A stretch of 64,000 nt of DNA from Diplolepis rosae (Eukaryota > Arthropoda > Insecta > Hymenoptera > Diplolepididae): the NCBI GenBank assembly GCA_030998225.1, contig JAPYXD010000701.1:11640501-11704500 (forward strand), in the 5' to 3' direction. This document shows, one piece after another, positions 1 through 10,218 of this stretch. How positions within the stretch are numbered: position 1 is the first letter of the stretch; every line of letters begins with the position of its first letter. Position numbers and translations under genes: made by a program. The notes below the pieces were generated by a model, which saw nothing but the letters and a program-made list of their open reading frames with translations, searched no databases and had not been told where the DNA came from.

Positions 1-642
1 ATAGAAAAAAGTGAGTTTCAAGCGATGAATAAACACTTATATTTAATAGACTCAACACTGAAAGAGATCAAAGCTGAGTACAATGAAGTTCATGGCACAT
101 CTGCTCCTGTGTTTGCTTCTTCTTCTTCTTCACTTAATGGCTTCTTGTTCGGTGAACAAATGGCCAGAACATCCTCCTGTGTTTGCAACTGTTTAGAATT
201 GGGTGAATGAGTTTAAACGTGTCCGTACGCCCACAAAAGATGAACATCGTTCGGGACGTCCAGTGGAAGTGACTCCTCCCGAAATGATAGACAGAATTCA
301 CGATATGGTTTTGAGTGAACGACGAATCAAAGTGCGCGAAATAGTTGAGTTCGCAGGTATATCGCAAGGTGCAGTATTCTTAATATTGCACGAAAAATTG
401 GCTGTGAAAAGAATCCCTGCAAAATGGTTGCAAAATGGTCGAACGAGGAGGTCATCGCCCAAACAGATGCCTATTTTGAGGACCGTCCGAAATCCTACTT
501 TTTGGATGGATTATAAAAGCTGGAGAAACGCTTAGAAAAGTAAATAGACTTAACAGGAGATTATGTTGAAAAATAAAAAAAAAAATTACACCAAATAATT
601 TGTTTTTCTATCTTTTTCTAAGGACTTATTGAACGGCCCTCG
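1..642 (+). mobile_element. Mariner element, internally deleted, 5' end outside window
   Basis: Remnant of a mariner transposon. The right terminal repeat (reading CGAGGGCCGTTCAATAAGTC on the minus strand) ends at 642 and is followed by a TA target dinucleotide at 643-644. The interior encodes the N-terminal helix-turn-helix part of a transposase (about 60-420) joined directly to the extreme C-terminus (about 425-560). The catalytic core with the three aspartates is missing. A direct repeat CTCCTGTGTTTGC at 104-116 and 174-186 brackets about 57 bp of foreign or slipped sequence with a TTC run. The element cannot make active transposase. Confidence 0.85.
60..560 (+). pseudogene. Mariner transposase remnant (HTH joined to C-terminus)
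   Basis: Translation shows mariner motifs in order: AEYNEVHGTSAP, then after a 70-bp disruption NEFKRVRTPTKDE, RSGRPVEVTPPE, IHDMVLSERRIKVREI and AGISQGAVFLILHEK. These form the paired HTH DNA-binding region. About 425 jumps to the C-terminal region (near 460-510, YFEDRPKSYFLDG with a frameshift) and on to GDYVEK before a stop near 572. The whole DDD nuclease core is deleted and the reading frame is broken. It is a fossil of a protein that would bind terminal repeats and cut DNA. Confidence 0.8.
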
Positions 643-644
643 TA

Positions 645-899
645 AAATAAAACATTCATACCCAGAAAATGTATCTTCTTGTATCAAGATTTTGATTAGA
701 TGATATTTTTGAAATAGTTTTACTGGTTTATTCACAATTGCAATATTTTTGTTCATTTTTTAGGATCTGATTTTTGTAAAAGAAATTCAAAATTTTTAAG
801 TTTTTTATGTAGAAATGATTTGAATCTAGTAAACGATCTTGAATTTTCTCAAGAATGTATTTCAAGAACTTAAATTTCAAACATGGTAAATATGAATAA
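645..899. other. AT-rich intergenic DNA
   Basis: No coding or repeat signal recognised between the two mariner remnants. Confidence 0.5.
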
Positions 900-972
900 T
901 ATGCGCAACTAAGTTCCGCCTGTTTTTTTAATGAAAATTTAACTTAATTGTGAAAAAATGGTTACAAATGAA

Positions 973-2034
973 TCATTTAAAGTATTGTCCATTGTTAGCT
1001 ACAAGTTTTGCCCATCTTTCTGGTAGAGCTCGAATACCGTTACAGTAAAAGTGTTCATCTTTTGAGGCTATCCATGAATCAAGCCATTTTTCGATGTCTT
1101 CATATGAGCGGAACTGCTGATCAGCCAGACCATGCGCCATCAACCGGAACAAGTAATAATCGGACGGTGCAATATCTGGGGAATACGGCGGGTGGGGTAG
1201 GTTTTCCCATTTGAGTGTTTCCAGGTAGTTTCAACGGGTTTGGCAACGCGAGTCCGAGCGTTGTCATGCTGTAGAATCACTTTAATGTGCCACCGGCGCG
1301 CAAACTCGTTTTTTCGCTACAGTTAACAGTAGCGCAATGTAGTACATTTCGCCAGAAAGGAATGAAATGTAAAAATTGAACTGCGCATGCGCCCATAGCC
1401 ATGAAACGAAGCTCAATCCTTCTTATTCTTCTTCGTACAGCGTTAGCATCTTACTGGCAAAGCCTTGTACATTTGAACTGCGCATGCGTCTACTAAAATC
1501 CATTACTACTACACAAGATCGATAAAATCAAAATGGCCGGGACTAGTCGTGACATATCAAGTGTAATGACTAGCGCCGCAAACAACTACAATACTAGTTT
1601 AGATTCCAGTGTACGCATAAAAACTCGTATACGCACCGAAGTCACATAAAATAGAAGAACGAGCGACAATGCTCGCAGGAGATCGAAGCTAAGGCGTAGT
1701 ATTGTGGCCGTTTTAGGCTCAATTCTCGCCTCAAACGCATCAATTGCGTTTGATACCATTCCCCAGTGATGGTTTTGTTCGGTTTCAACAGCTTATAATA
1801 AATAACATCACCGTCTTCGAAAGTTTTTGGCCTTCCTTCACGCGGACGGTCGTCAACATCGAAATCACCGTCTTTGAAGCGACGGAACCAATCACGGCAC
1901 GTTGTTTCACTTAGAGCAGCATCTTCGAAAACTTTTTGGAGCTCTCGATGCACTTCAGCCGCCGTTTTCTTCGAATGAAAGAAGAAAATCAACACTTCCT
2001 CCAGATGACGATTATTTGGCACAAAATCAGACAT
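973..2034 (-). pseudogene. Mariner transposase pseudogene (two pieces)
   Basis: The start MSDFVPNNRHLEEV lies at 2034, followed by the HTH region (HSKKTAAEVHRELQ, SETTCRDWFRRFKDGD, FDVDDRPREGRPKTFED). Residues then jump from the end of the first HTH region to VIYYKLLKPNKTITGEWY, so about half of the catalytic domain is deleted. After KRPQY the frame is split by the inserted MITE. It resumes at about 1283 as VILQHDNARTRVAKP (the second catalytic Asp is in HDN) and runs with stops and frameshifts to VANNGQYFK and a TGA at 973. It is not functional. Confidence 0.85.
1283..1697 (-). mobile_element. MITE family A, copy 1 (inside mariner)
   Basis: Short non-autonomous element starting TTAATGTGCCACCGGCGCG. 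Its interior is shared with 21172-22299, 22414-22615 and 54452-54857 (landmarks ACTGCGCATGCGC, AAAATGGCCGGGACTAGTCG, ACTCGTATACGCACCGAAGT). The far end is truncated after GCTCGCAGGAGATCGAAGC. It sits in the middle of a mariner transposase remnant and is therefore younger than that mariner. Confidence 0.8.
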
Positions 2035-2137
2035 TTTCACACAACCAAAAGTATATGGCGCCAAAACAAAATCACTAATGTGTCAAAACGGTTTGTTTAC
2101 CATATGTCTAAGCAGCGGGAACATAGTTGCGCACCTA

Positions 2138-3165
2138 ATAAATATAATATAAATATAAAATAATTATCATCTTAAATATTGACTGATGATCCCAGACAAC
2201 TTTGGATTAGTCACGGTAGAAAAAATATTTTTTTTTTGTAATTGAATTAATCTTAAACTTTCTTAAGATTTTAAAACTAATGTTTAAAGGTAGCAAATGT
2301 TTTGATTCTCTAAAAGCCGTTTATTTGCCGTTGTTTTTGAATAAAAATTAAGTTAGGTTTATGAATAAAAATTATGTTAGGTTTATGAATTTTGTTGCCT
2401 CTAGCAGGTATAAACTTTCGGATGTAATTTGTACAATCGTCGGATGGACGACTTACAATCAGCAAAATAACATACATATTAATTTAATTTGCGGACGAGT
2501 GGCAATAGAGAGTTAAATTGTCTGTCGTCCACACAGACCATTTTTATAAGAAGTAAATGCCAGAACTGTAATAGAAATTCACTGACGTAGAAAAATACCT
2601 TTTTTCTGCAAGTAATTCTTCCTGTAATGAAATAACGAAAGTGACCTTCGAAGATTAATTGCCTTTATGTATTGCACAATTTTATAAATGGACTCTGCTA
2701 TCTTTATTGCTTCTCCACAGAGATAGCATTGTATTCGTGAAAATTTTCAGACTAAATTGTTTTTACATATCTTGATTTTTACGCTTAAATATCCTAGTTT
2801 CAAAATGTGTTTAATGATTTTATTTTCCCCAAGATAACTCTAAAACACTTGCATATTTTTCCTTCGAACTTGACAGAATTATGTCCACTCAATTCTAAGG
2901 AATTCATTTTTTTGAATCAAAATCGACTGATATTTTTCAAATATATATAATCACACAAAATTTAGGAAATTTTACATTATATGCGATTTCAAACTTGCGG
3001 AAATGATTTTGATACTCAAAATTCATATACCAAGAATAATTAAAATTATAAAACACTAGATTATTTTTTATTGCGTAAAATTTTGCTTGGAATTATAAAA
3101 AAGGATTAATAAAAATAATTAATTTTGAAATATTCTTGTTAAAAAAAAAGAGAAAAATACACCCT
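2138..3165. other. Intergenic, nothing recognised
   Basis: AT-rich DNA with two direct copies of a word near TTAGGTTTATGAAT (about 2352-2390). No gene or transposon recognised. Confidence 0.4.
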
Positions 3166-3169
3166 TAAA

Positions 3170-3920
3170 AAGACTTACTTTATCTAACCAAACAATTTTG
3201 TCAATTGATCAAAATCTTTGGTTAAATCAAACAACATTTAAATATGTCAACCAATATTCAGTCAAATCAATCTAAATATTTGTTTGATTTAACCAAATCG
3301 TATTCAGTTGAATCAACGGAATAATTTGCTTATTATGCGCTTAAACAAATGTTTGGTTGATTCAAACAAAAATTCGTTTTATACAACAAAAGATGGTTTT
3401 GTTTAGATCGAATAAATTTTTTTCTACGTGTGATCCAACTAAATTTTGGTTAGATTAACCAAATATTATTCAAAGTTGGATTTTTATTGAATATCCAATA
3501 ACTTTCCCATTTTTAACAAAATATTTTTGTTTTGCGGCTGAAATTTGTGCCTTTTACTAAAATACATATGATTTTCTACCAATTTTTTGTTGCAGCAAGA
3601 CATCATAAACATTTATTTTTAAGACAATCGTTCACAATACAAGAAAACATTGTTTTCACTTGTCTACAACATTCATAAAAAATTTACTCGATCTAATCGT
3701 ACCATTTTATTAAATAAATCAAGATCTTTACTTAAATCAAGCAAAATTTTGTTTAATCAAATCGGATATTTGTTTGATTCAACTATATTGCATCAAACAA
3801 ACCATCTTCGGTTAAATTAACCAAAAATCTGGTCAACTGTATAGTAAGCGAATTATTTTGTTGATCCAACTAAATTTTTGTTGGATTTGCCAAATATTTT
3901 TCCGGCAATGCTTTCAAATA
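3170..3920. repeat. Word-array repeat (TTTGGTTGATTCAAACAAA-type)
   Basis: Two blocks, about 3180-3480 and 3690-3900, made of many degenerate copies of a short near-palindromic word (forms include TTTGGTTGATTCAAACAAA, TTTGTTTGATTTAACCAAA and GATCCAACTAAATTT) in both orientations. The same word class occurs at 8538-8948, 15180-15246 and 59.0-60.7 kb. Its layout resembles a fold-back MITE built from sub-repeats. No ORF is present. Confidence 0.6.
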
Positions 3921-3924
3921 GATA

Positions 3925-5163
3925 GAAAAACAAATTTCTCCTTTTTTTACTTAAATCTGAAAAATAACAGACTACTTTCAGGAAATTTCCAAAAGTAAAT
4001 TTTTTTTTCACTTAATAAGATACATTGACTGCTCAGCAAAATTTACACGTTTTGCAGTCGCTTTCCGCGAGCTTCTCGAATCTGGCGTAAAATGGGATCT
4101 GGTGAAGGAAGAAAAAAAGTATTTGAAAGTTTCTTTGAGAGTCGAAACAGATCGCGATTTATCTTGAAAGGCAAGAAGGATGGAAAAAGCTACTAGAAAG
4201 CTATGATCCCGTTGGGACTAGGCGACGCCGCGCCGGCAAAGACGATAACCGCTGGCAGTGCGAGTTATGCTAATTCCCTCTGGCTTTTCAGCCGGATGTA
4301 AGCGGAAAATCAGTCTGTGTACATATATACCGGTAGGAAATTCAAATGTATAATATCGTCGAAAGCTTGCGAGTTTCTTGCAAGTAGCGTTATTAAGTCG
4401 CAGCTGGTCTCCAAACTTGGCGAGTTACTCACAAAGTAACACGCGTGGTTTACGAAATTACAAACTTTTACTACTCATGTTATTCATGTGATACAAGCGA
4501 AAGTGAACTTGGCAAATTTACTCTACTCTCAACCTGATTCTACAAAATATTTGCCCTGCAAATAAGAGTAGCGATGAAAATCGAATTCACAATTTAATTT
4601 ACAACGTTTTTTATTTTCTTCTAATATTTCGTGTAGATATTGAAGTAAGGTGGTAGTCGGGCCCGAACTAGTTTTCTTCCATTTGTACTGCTGTGCTAAT
4701 TACAAAAATAATTTAGCAACTTACTAGTATAAGTATATAAATAAATTTACATTGGATTCTGTCATTGACTAGACAGTTATTATAATTATTTCATATATTT
4801 TATGCTACTGAAAGACAGATATTCAATCGACGTTTTATAATTCACAATTGTGAATGAGCACAGTTTCAATGTGATTCGTTTCTGAAACAAAAACACTCCA
4901 CAGTTTGCCAAAGTAATAAATCAATGGCAGCTCATATCGATATTTGTAGCTAATAGGATGGCTACCATACGTCTGCGTAGTTGAATATAAAATTTATAGT
5001 TTCCCAGTTCTTGTAATAATGTTATCATTCAATAATATTTACGAGAAAGAGATATTTAAAAAATGATTGGTAATGTTTTGATATTTAATTTAAAACTTTG
5101 TAACAAATTTTCCTTACTTTGAGCTTCTGTATGACTTTTATGTAAATTGCATTCCAAGACACA
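3925..5163. other. Intergenic with a GC-richer block
   Basis: Mostly AT-rich. About 4030-4440 is noticeably GC-richer (for example GGACTAGGCGACGCCGCGCC near 4218) and holds no open frame of interest. It could be a conserved non-coding element or a decayed gene fragment; nothing specific is recognised. Confidence 0.35.
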
Positions 5164-5167
5164 TTAA

Positions 5168-5668
5168 GGGGATCGGCCACCTTTAATATTTTTATTTTTT
5201 GAGTTTAGATCTTCCATATATTTTATTTTTTATATTTAGTATCTTTATTTAGAAAAGTTTTGGTTTTTTTTAAATTTCAGCAACTTTATGTATTTTTAAA
5301 TAAAAATTTTTGAGCTTTTTGGAGATTTCTTGACTTTGAATAACTGTTTTGTTTTATAACCAATTGTCATGATTCTTTTTTTATTCTGTTCCTCACAATG
5401 TGTAGCAACTTTTTGGATATGAAAAATAAGATAATATGACTGAACAAAAGTTACAAATGAAATAAAATAAAAAAATTAATAAAACAATATAGTTATTCAA
5501 TGTTAAAAAAAGCCCAATAAACTCAAAATTTTTAGTTTAAAAATAAATAAATGTGCTGGAATTTAAAAAAAAAACCAAAACTTTTCTAAATAAAGGTACA
5601 AAACACAAAAAAAATTATATGGAAGGTTCAAACTCAAAAAATAAAAATATTAAAGGTAGCAGTTCCCC
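5168..5668. mobile_element. Palindromic TTAA element, family C copy 1
   Basis: Fold-back element of 501 bp. The left end GGGGATCGGCCACCTTTAAT is matched by the inverted right end (GGGGAACTGCTACCTTTAAT read inward). The arms continue as TTTTTATTTTTTGAGTTT for more than 50 bp. Flanks are TTAA (5164-5167) and TTCA (5669-5672), consistent with a TTAA duplication with one mutation. Sister copy at 23965-24769. Confidence 0.8.
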
Positions 5669-5672
5669 TTCA

Positions 5673-6840
5673 GGTACAATTGTTTCGTGCAATAATAAAA
5701 AAAAACTAATTCCCCTCTTAGGCTTGCAAAGTAAATTAATTATTACTATGTTGCAGATTAAAAATACTTATGTATTTAATTGAGAGGTTGCTCTAGTGCG
5801 ACGATTTCAAAAATATCGATTTTTTTTACATTTTCTTCCAGTATAACAGCTTTAAATAATAATTATAAACTATGACATTTATGTAAATGGTGGACATTAT
5901 CTCTCAAAAATTAATCATCTGAATGACTTTAAACTCATTTAATATAATTTTATTTATAATTTGAATTATTACTAAGTTAATATTCACAAAATTCGTTTTA
6001 TCACAACTTGAAAAACAAGCAGGGTTGCAAAAATCAATATGTTATTGCATCAATTTATTTTTATATGTTTAAGTATTTTTTAATTTTAGTTCATTCGATA
6101 GCAAAATTATCCGAAGATGGAGTTAAGATATGATAAAGCACATTGTTGTAATAAAATAAATTCTTCTCACGTTATAAATGTGTTAAGTTTGGGGTGAGAA
6201 TCAACGCGAATCCTGGAGGGTCAAATTATTATTTTATAACGGAAAAATTTCCACATTCTCATTAAAAACATGCAAGTAAAGCTATACAGTTTGAAATAGT
6301 TACGTTGATTAGATTTCTCTGAAATAATTGCCGAAAATTGCCTTATTTTCTTAGTGTTTAGTTAAAATATAGAATATTTATCTTCTCAAATATAAAATTG
6401 GAGCTTGATTTTTATTCAGTTCTTTTTTTCACCACGTGTTATCATTAAGCAATATATCTCACGATATTTTTACCTGAAAGCCTATTCGCCTTCTCCAGAA
6501 AAAATTATATCCCCCGTCTTATTATTTAGTACGTAATACAATTTTGTAACCCTCATATTTAAATCGATCCCGTCAGTACTTAAATTGCTTCCTCGTCATG
6601 GAAAATACATGTCGTCTTGTCTGAAGGGTTCAGAGAACTCGCTCTCATGATATTTTATAAGTAGAAATTAACCATTTCCATGAAAATCTATGTCGGACAA
6701 ACTTTTGCGTCAAAAATGGACAATTAATGAAAGTTTCCACCATTCAATGAGAATGTGATCAACAAACCAGAAAGTCGTATTTCTATTTCAGCTTATAATT
6801 AAATTGAATCAATTATTTAAAACTGTATTTATAAAATGAA
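5673..6840. other. Intergenic, nothing recognised
   Basis: AT-rich sequence without a supportable gene. Confidence 0.4.
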
Positions 6841-6844
6841 GAAA

Positions 6845-7030
6845 TACTTTGGTAAGATTAACAGAAACCTTTTCGTTTAAACAAAACAATTTTGTTGTTA
6901 TTTGTGCAACAAAATTGTTTTTTTAGTCCAAAAAAATATTTTTGTTGGATTCTTTTATTGGTGAAATACAATTTGTTTACTATCGAAACAAAATTCTTAT
7001 GTTAGCTTAACAATATTGTTTTTTCAGACT
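6845..7030. repeat. Word-array repeat (AACAAAATTGTTTT-type)
   Basis: Multiple inverted copies of a short word (AACAATTTTGTTG, CAACAAAATTGTTTT, AACAATATTGTTTTTTC). Same architecture as the other word-array elements but with a different word. Confidence 0.45.
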
Positions 7031-7048
7031 AATAAAATCAGACCTCAA

Positions 7049-7067
7049 AACCTAACCTAACCTAACC
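7049..7067. repeat. Interstitial telomere-like tract (AACCT)3.8
   Basis: 19 bp of AACCT repeats, the complement of the common arthropod telomere unit TTAGG. It is short enough to arise by chance. Confidence 0.6.
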
Positions 7068-7129
7068 GTTTTGAGTAGAAAAATCTAGTTTAGGAAAACA
7101 GAATAAATTTTTGAGTTTATTGTGGAACA

Positions 7130-7700
7130 TAGTTTGAGGTAAGTGACGCTATAACCCTAAAATCCCCTTACACCATAACCTCAAAATCCCGTTACTCCGT
7201 AACCCTATATATTATAACCTCTCAACTCCATCATCCTTTTCTGTGGAGAAGTTTGGTTCTTGAAATCATAAGAGTTTTGTGAGTATTTCTTGTAGGATCC
7301 GTCCGGGTATATATATCCCTAAGCCTCAGAAAACCACAGAATTCTTTATTGTATTTGTTTATTGTTGAGTTTTTCAAATTAGTCTAAACGCGTGCTGGCC
7401 GGTTAAAACATATTAACGTTTTTATTGACTCTTCCGAGCCCTCTTGTCTTCGAAAGATCTGTGCAGCGGGTTCCGTCTCCGCTTCTTGCCACTGTCAACA
7501 CTGTCTTTTAAGCATCCAACAGAAGTCTGCCATCATATTCGTATTCCATCTACCTTGGTAACGTCTTTATTTATTCTGTTTTCATAGACTAGATTCTTCT
7601 AATTAAAGAGGTTACGTTTTGAGGTTATGCAGTAATGGTATTTCGAGGTTAGGGGATTATGGGGCTACGAAATTACTAATTCGGAGAAAGGGGGTTGAAA
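7130..7700. repeat. Degenerate palindrome with ATAACCTCAAAATCCC modules
   Basis: The left part (7145-7225) carries imperfect repeats of about 23 bp such as CACCATAACCTCAAAATCCC. The right part (7610-7680) carries the same words in reverse complement (GAGGTTATGCAGTAATGG, GAGGTTAGGGGATTATGG). It forms a loose fold-back of about 550 bp. Confidence 0.5.
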
Positions 7701-7845
7701 ATAGCATAAAGTAGATGATTTTATTGCTTTCAGTGAATTTTTTGGTGTTTTATGAGGTTATGTCAAAATCCTGACGTGTAGGGGTTCAACGGGTTGCGGA
7801 TTCGGTTTCGGCGGGAAAAAATACATAGAAATATCATACTGGAAT

Positions 7846-8166
7846 CCACGGCTCAGAAAAAAAGTTTTTTTTGTGGGCCTGTGTAATGTACTATTTCTAC
7901 CTTATAAAATTAATTTTCATCTTCAAAATTATTTTGTGAGGCTAAAGAGCTTTGTTGATCGGAAAAACTCTTTCCATTTCTCAAAAATTGTTCTTGCTGC
8001 ATTGTTAGCCATCTGCGCAGACGAAATATTGTCATATTGGCAATATTAGACAACAAAACAAGACTCAATAAAATCATTTTATGTCAATAACAAAAGTTTT
8101 GTAACGAGAACAAAAATTGCTCATAAAAATCATTTTTTTGTAATTATTAACATTTTTCTCAGTGTA
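7846..8166. mobile_element. Small MITE with CAC..GAGAAAAA-type ends
   Basis: Ends read CACGGCTCAGAAAAAAAG (left) and, inverted, CACTGAGAAAAATG (right). The interior has repeated CAAAA/TTTTG words. No coding content. Confidence 0.45.
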
Positions 8167-8169
8167 ATC

Positions 8170-8535
8170 CCAAATTGAATTATCAGGGGAGTCATTTTTG
8201 ATTCATTAGTCCAGTTTTACTGATCCTTCAGTTTCATGTCATATCTTAACAAACTTTCCCAATTTACTGGCTACCTGGCCAAAATTTTTCGTCATCATAT
8301 ACTCATCCAAGGGTTTTACTGAAGAGAGTTGCCGTTTGCGCTCGTATGCCTCGACGACGACATCGCTCATTATCTATCTTAAAGGTCTCCTGGATAACCT
8401 GGTCGAGTGATCGATAGCCTTTCGACTGTAATGACCTCGTCTTATCCCGTTGATGTCCTTCTTTTTCATTCTTTTTCCTACATCAGTTCCTTACTATAAT
8501 CTAGGGTTGTTTCCTTTCGTCTTTACTACGGTAAT
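8170..8535. other. Unique, GC-richer non-coding block
   Basis: Includes a stretch near 8330-8450 (for example GCCTCGACGACGACATCGC) that looks single-copy. No open frame supported. Confidence 0.35.
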
Positions 8536-8537
8536 CT

Positions 8538-8948
8538 GCAGATTCAAAAAAAGATTTGGTTGAATAAGAACAATTTTAATTTGTTTAACGTTAGAAATTT
8601 GTTATTATACGGACAACAAAACTTTCAGTTAACCCAAGAAAATATTTTGCTTGAAAATGTTTGGTTGATTACACCAAACATTTTTCTCAATCCGATCAAA
8701 CATGTGTTTGGTGCTGATCCAACACAAAAAAATTTATTTGTTTAATTCAAGGAGAAAAATTTGTTAAAGTAACAGAATATTTTGTAAAGTTAAGGAAACT
8801 TTTCAATCAAACGCTTTGCTTCTCTCGAGCAATCGAATTTAATCAGATAAACAAAAATTTAGTTCATTAACCAAAATATTTTCCGAAATCAACCAAATGC
8901 AGTTAATAAAATGATTCTGTTCAAGGAACTAAATTTTTTATGGGTGCA
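8538..8948. repeat. Word-array repeat, same word class as 3.2-3.9 kb
   Basis: Repeated forms AGATTTGGTTGAATAAG, TGTTTGGTTGATTACACC and AACCAAATGCAG in both orientations. The short open frame at 8560-8745 is made of these words and is not a gene. Confidence 0.5.
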
Positions 8949-9063
8949 AGATCAAGTGCAAATGTAGGTAATTTTTCTTGATTTAGTGATTTTTTGACGT
9001 TTATTATTTTCGTCTTAATCTAAAACGTAGTAGGACAGTCCGAACAGGTTAAAAAAATATTAA

Positions 9064-9729
9064 GGTAGTTTTCATCCACGAAAATTAGACCTCAGGCAAA
9101 AATAGATAATTTTGCTTTCAAGAATAGCAATATAATTATTAAAGGGATATTTTGAAAGAGAAAAGATTATTTTACAAGAAAAAAATTTAAAACACAGAAA
9201 AATAATTTTATTAATAAATTTTATTTTTGACCCAACTTTTTTTCATATCGCTTCTTATCAAATTTTAAAAAATTATGCGATTTCAATAAATCATGACTCA
9301 TTTTTCCAGAGAAAAGATTTCCCACAACTTCACCGTTTCTGATTTTTAAAAATAAATTCTTTAATGGCTGAAACCATTAAAAAAAATATTCCAAAATGAA
9401 ATATTTATAAACAAATTACTGAATTTGATAATAATTTATTCATTTTCGAAAATTGGAAATGGCCAAGTTGTAGGGAATCTTTTTCTTAAAAAAGTGATTT
9501 GTTATTTATTAAAATCGCTTAAATTTGTAAAATTTGGTAAGAAGCGATAAGAAAAAAAGTTGGGGCAAAAATAAAATTTATTAATAAAATTATTTTTATG
9601 TATTTCAAATTTTTTTTATGGAAAGTAATCTTTCCTATTCCAAAATAGCTCTTCAGTAATAATATTGCTATTCTCGAAAGCAAAATTATCTATTTTTGCC
9701 TGAGGTCTAATTTTCGTGGATCAACTACC
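9064..9729. mobile_element. Palindromic TTAA element, family B copy 1
   Basis: 666-bp element that is almost wholly inverted repeat. The left arm (GGTAGTTTTCATCCACG, then ATTAGACCTCAGGCAAAAAT) is mirrored at the right end (AACTACC outermost). TTAA at 9060-9063 and 9730-9733. Transcription through it would give a hairpin RNA with arms of roughly 300 nt. Confidence 0.92.
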
Positions 9730-9733
9730 TTAA

Positions 9734-10218
9734 AGAGCATTCAATTATCATTAAACATTAAACAAAAAGAATCCAATATAATTCTTGGATGAGAGTTCGA
9801 GAATCTAAAATTTTCCGAAACGTACAGTAAATGATGTTGAACTATTTAGAAGCAATAACATTTTTTACCGTAATTTCCTATAACTTTACGATTTCCAAGT
9901 TCCGTCCAAAAGTGTCAAACGGATCAAGAAATTTAAATGAATTATTCCTTGCTGAATGTAAAATAACTGCAAAAATTGATATCTTGAAGCAGAATATTTT
10001 AAGTGGCTTCTCATATTTCCAATATATATTATTAAAGTTTAAAAAAAGATTTTATTATTTTAGATTTAAAATTGTATTTTTATTTTACAAAGTATGACTC
10101 ACACACTCTTCCTTTTTTTAGTGAACTATAAATCAATATTTTAAATGAATATTAAATAGTACTCACCAATATAAATAACTAAGAAAATATAAATTTCAGC
10201 ACTTTTCGTAAAATTTAC
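9734..10218. other. 3' flank of the carboxypeptidase gene
   Basis: AT-rich. No canonical AATAAA is obvious on the minus strand within the first 90 bp past the stop. A small open frame at 9831-10097 has no recognisable motif and is judged chance. Confidence 0.35.

Larger units (their letters stand above)
902..2135 (-). mobile_element. Mariner element with internal deletion, interrupted by a MITE
   Basis: Full-length footprint of a second mariner, different from the one at 1-642. Both inverted repeats are visible (TGCGCAACTAAGTTCC from 902; GGTGCGCAACTATGTTCC read inward from 2135), flanked by TA at 900-901 and 2136-2137. The interior is a transposase in two pieces separated by a later insertion at about 1283-1697. 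A separate deletion removed the middle of the transposase. Confidence 0.88.

Noticed and set aside
3170..3920. CRISPR-like array
   Set aside because: Repeated words are degenerate, in both orientations and unevenly spaced, and the DNA is clearly eukaryotic.
5553..5783. 76-codon Lys/Asn-rich frame
   Set aside because: Lies mostly in the right arm of a family C fold-back element and is made of A-rich sequence.
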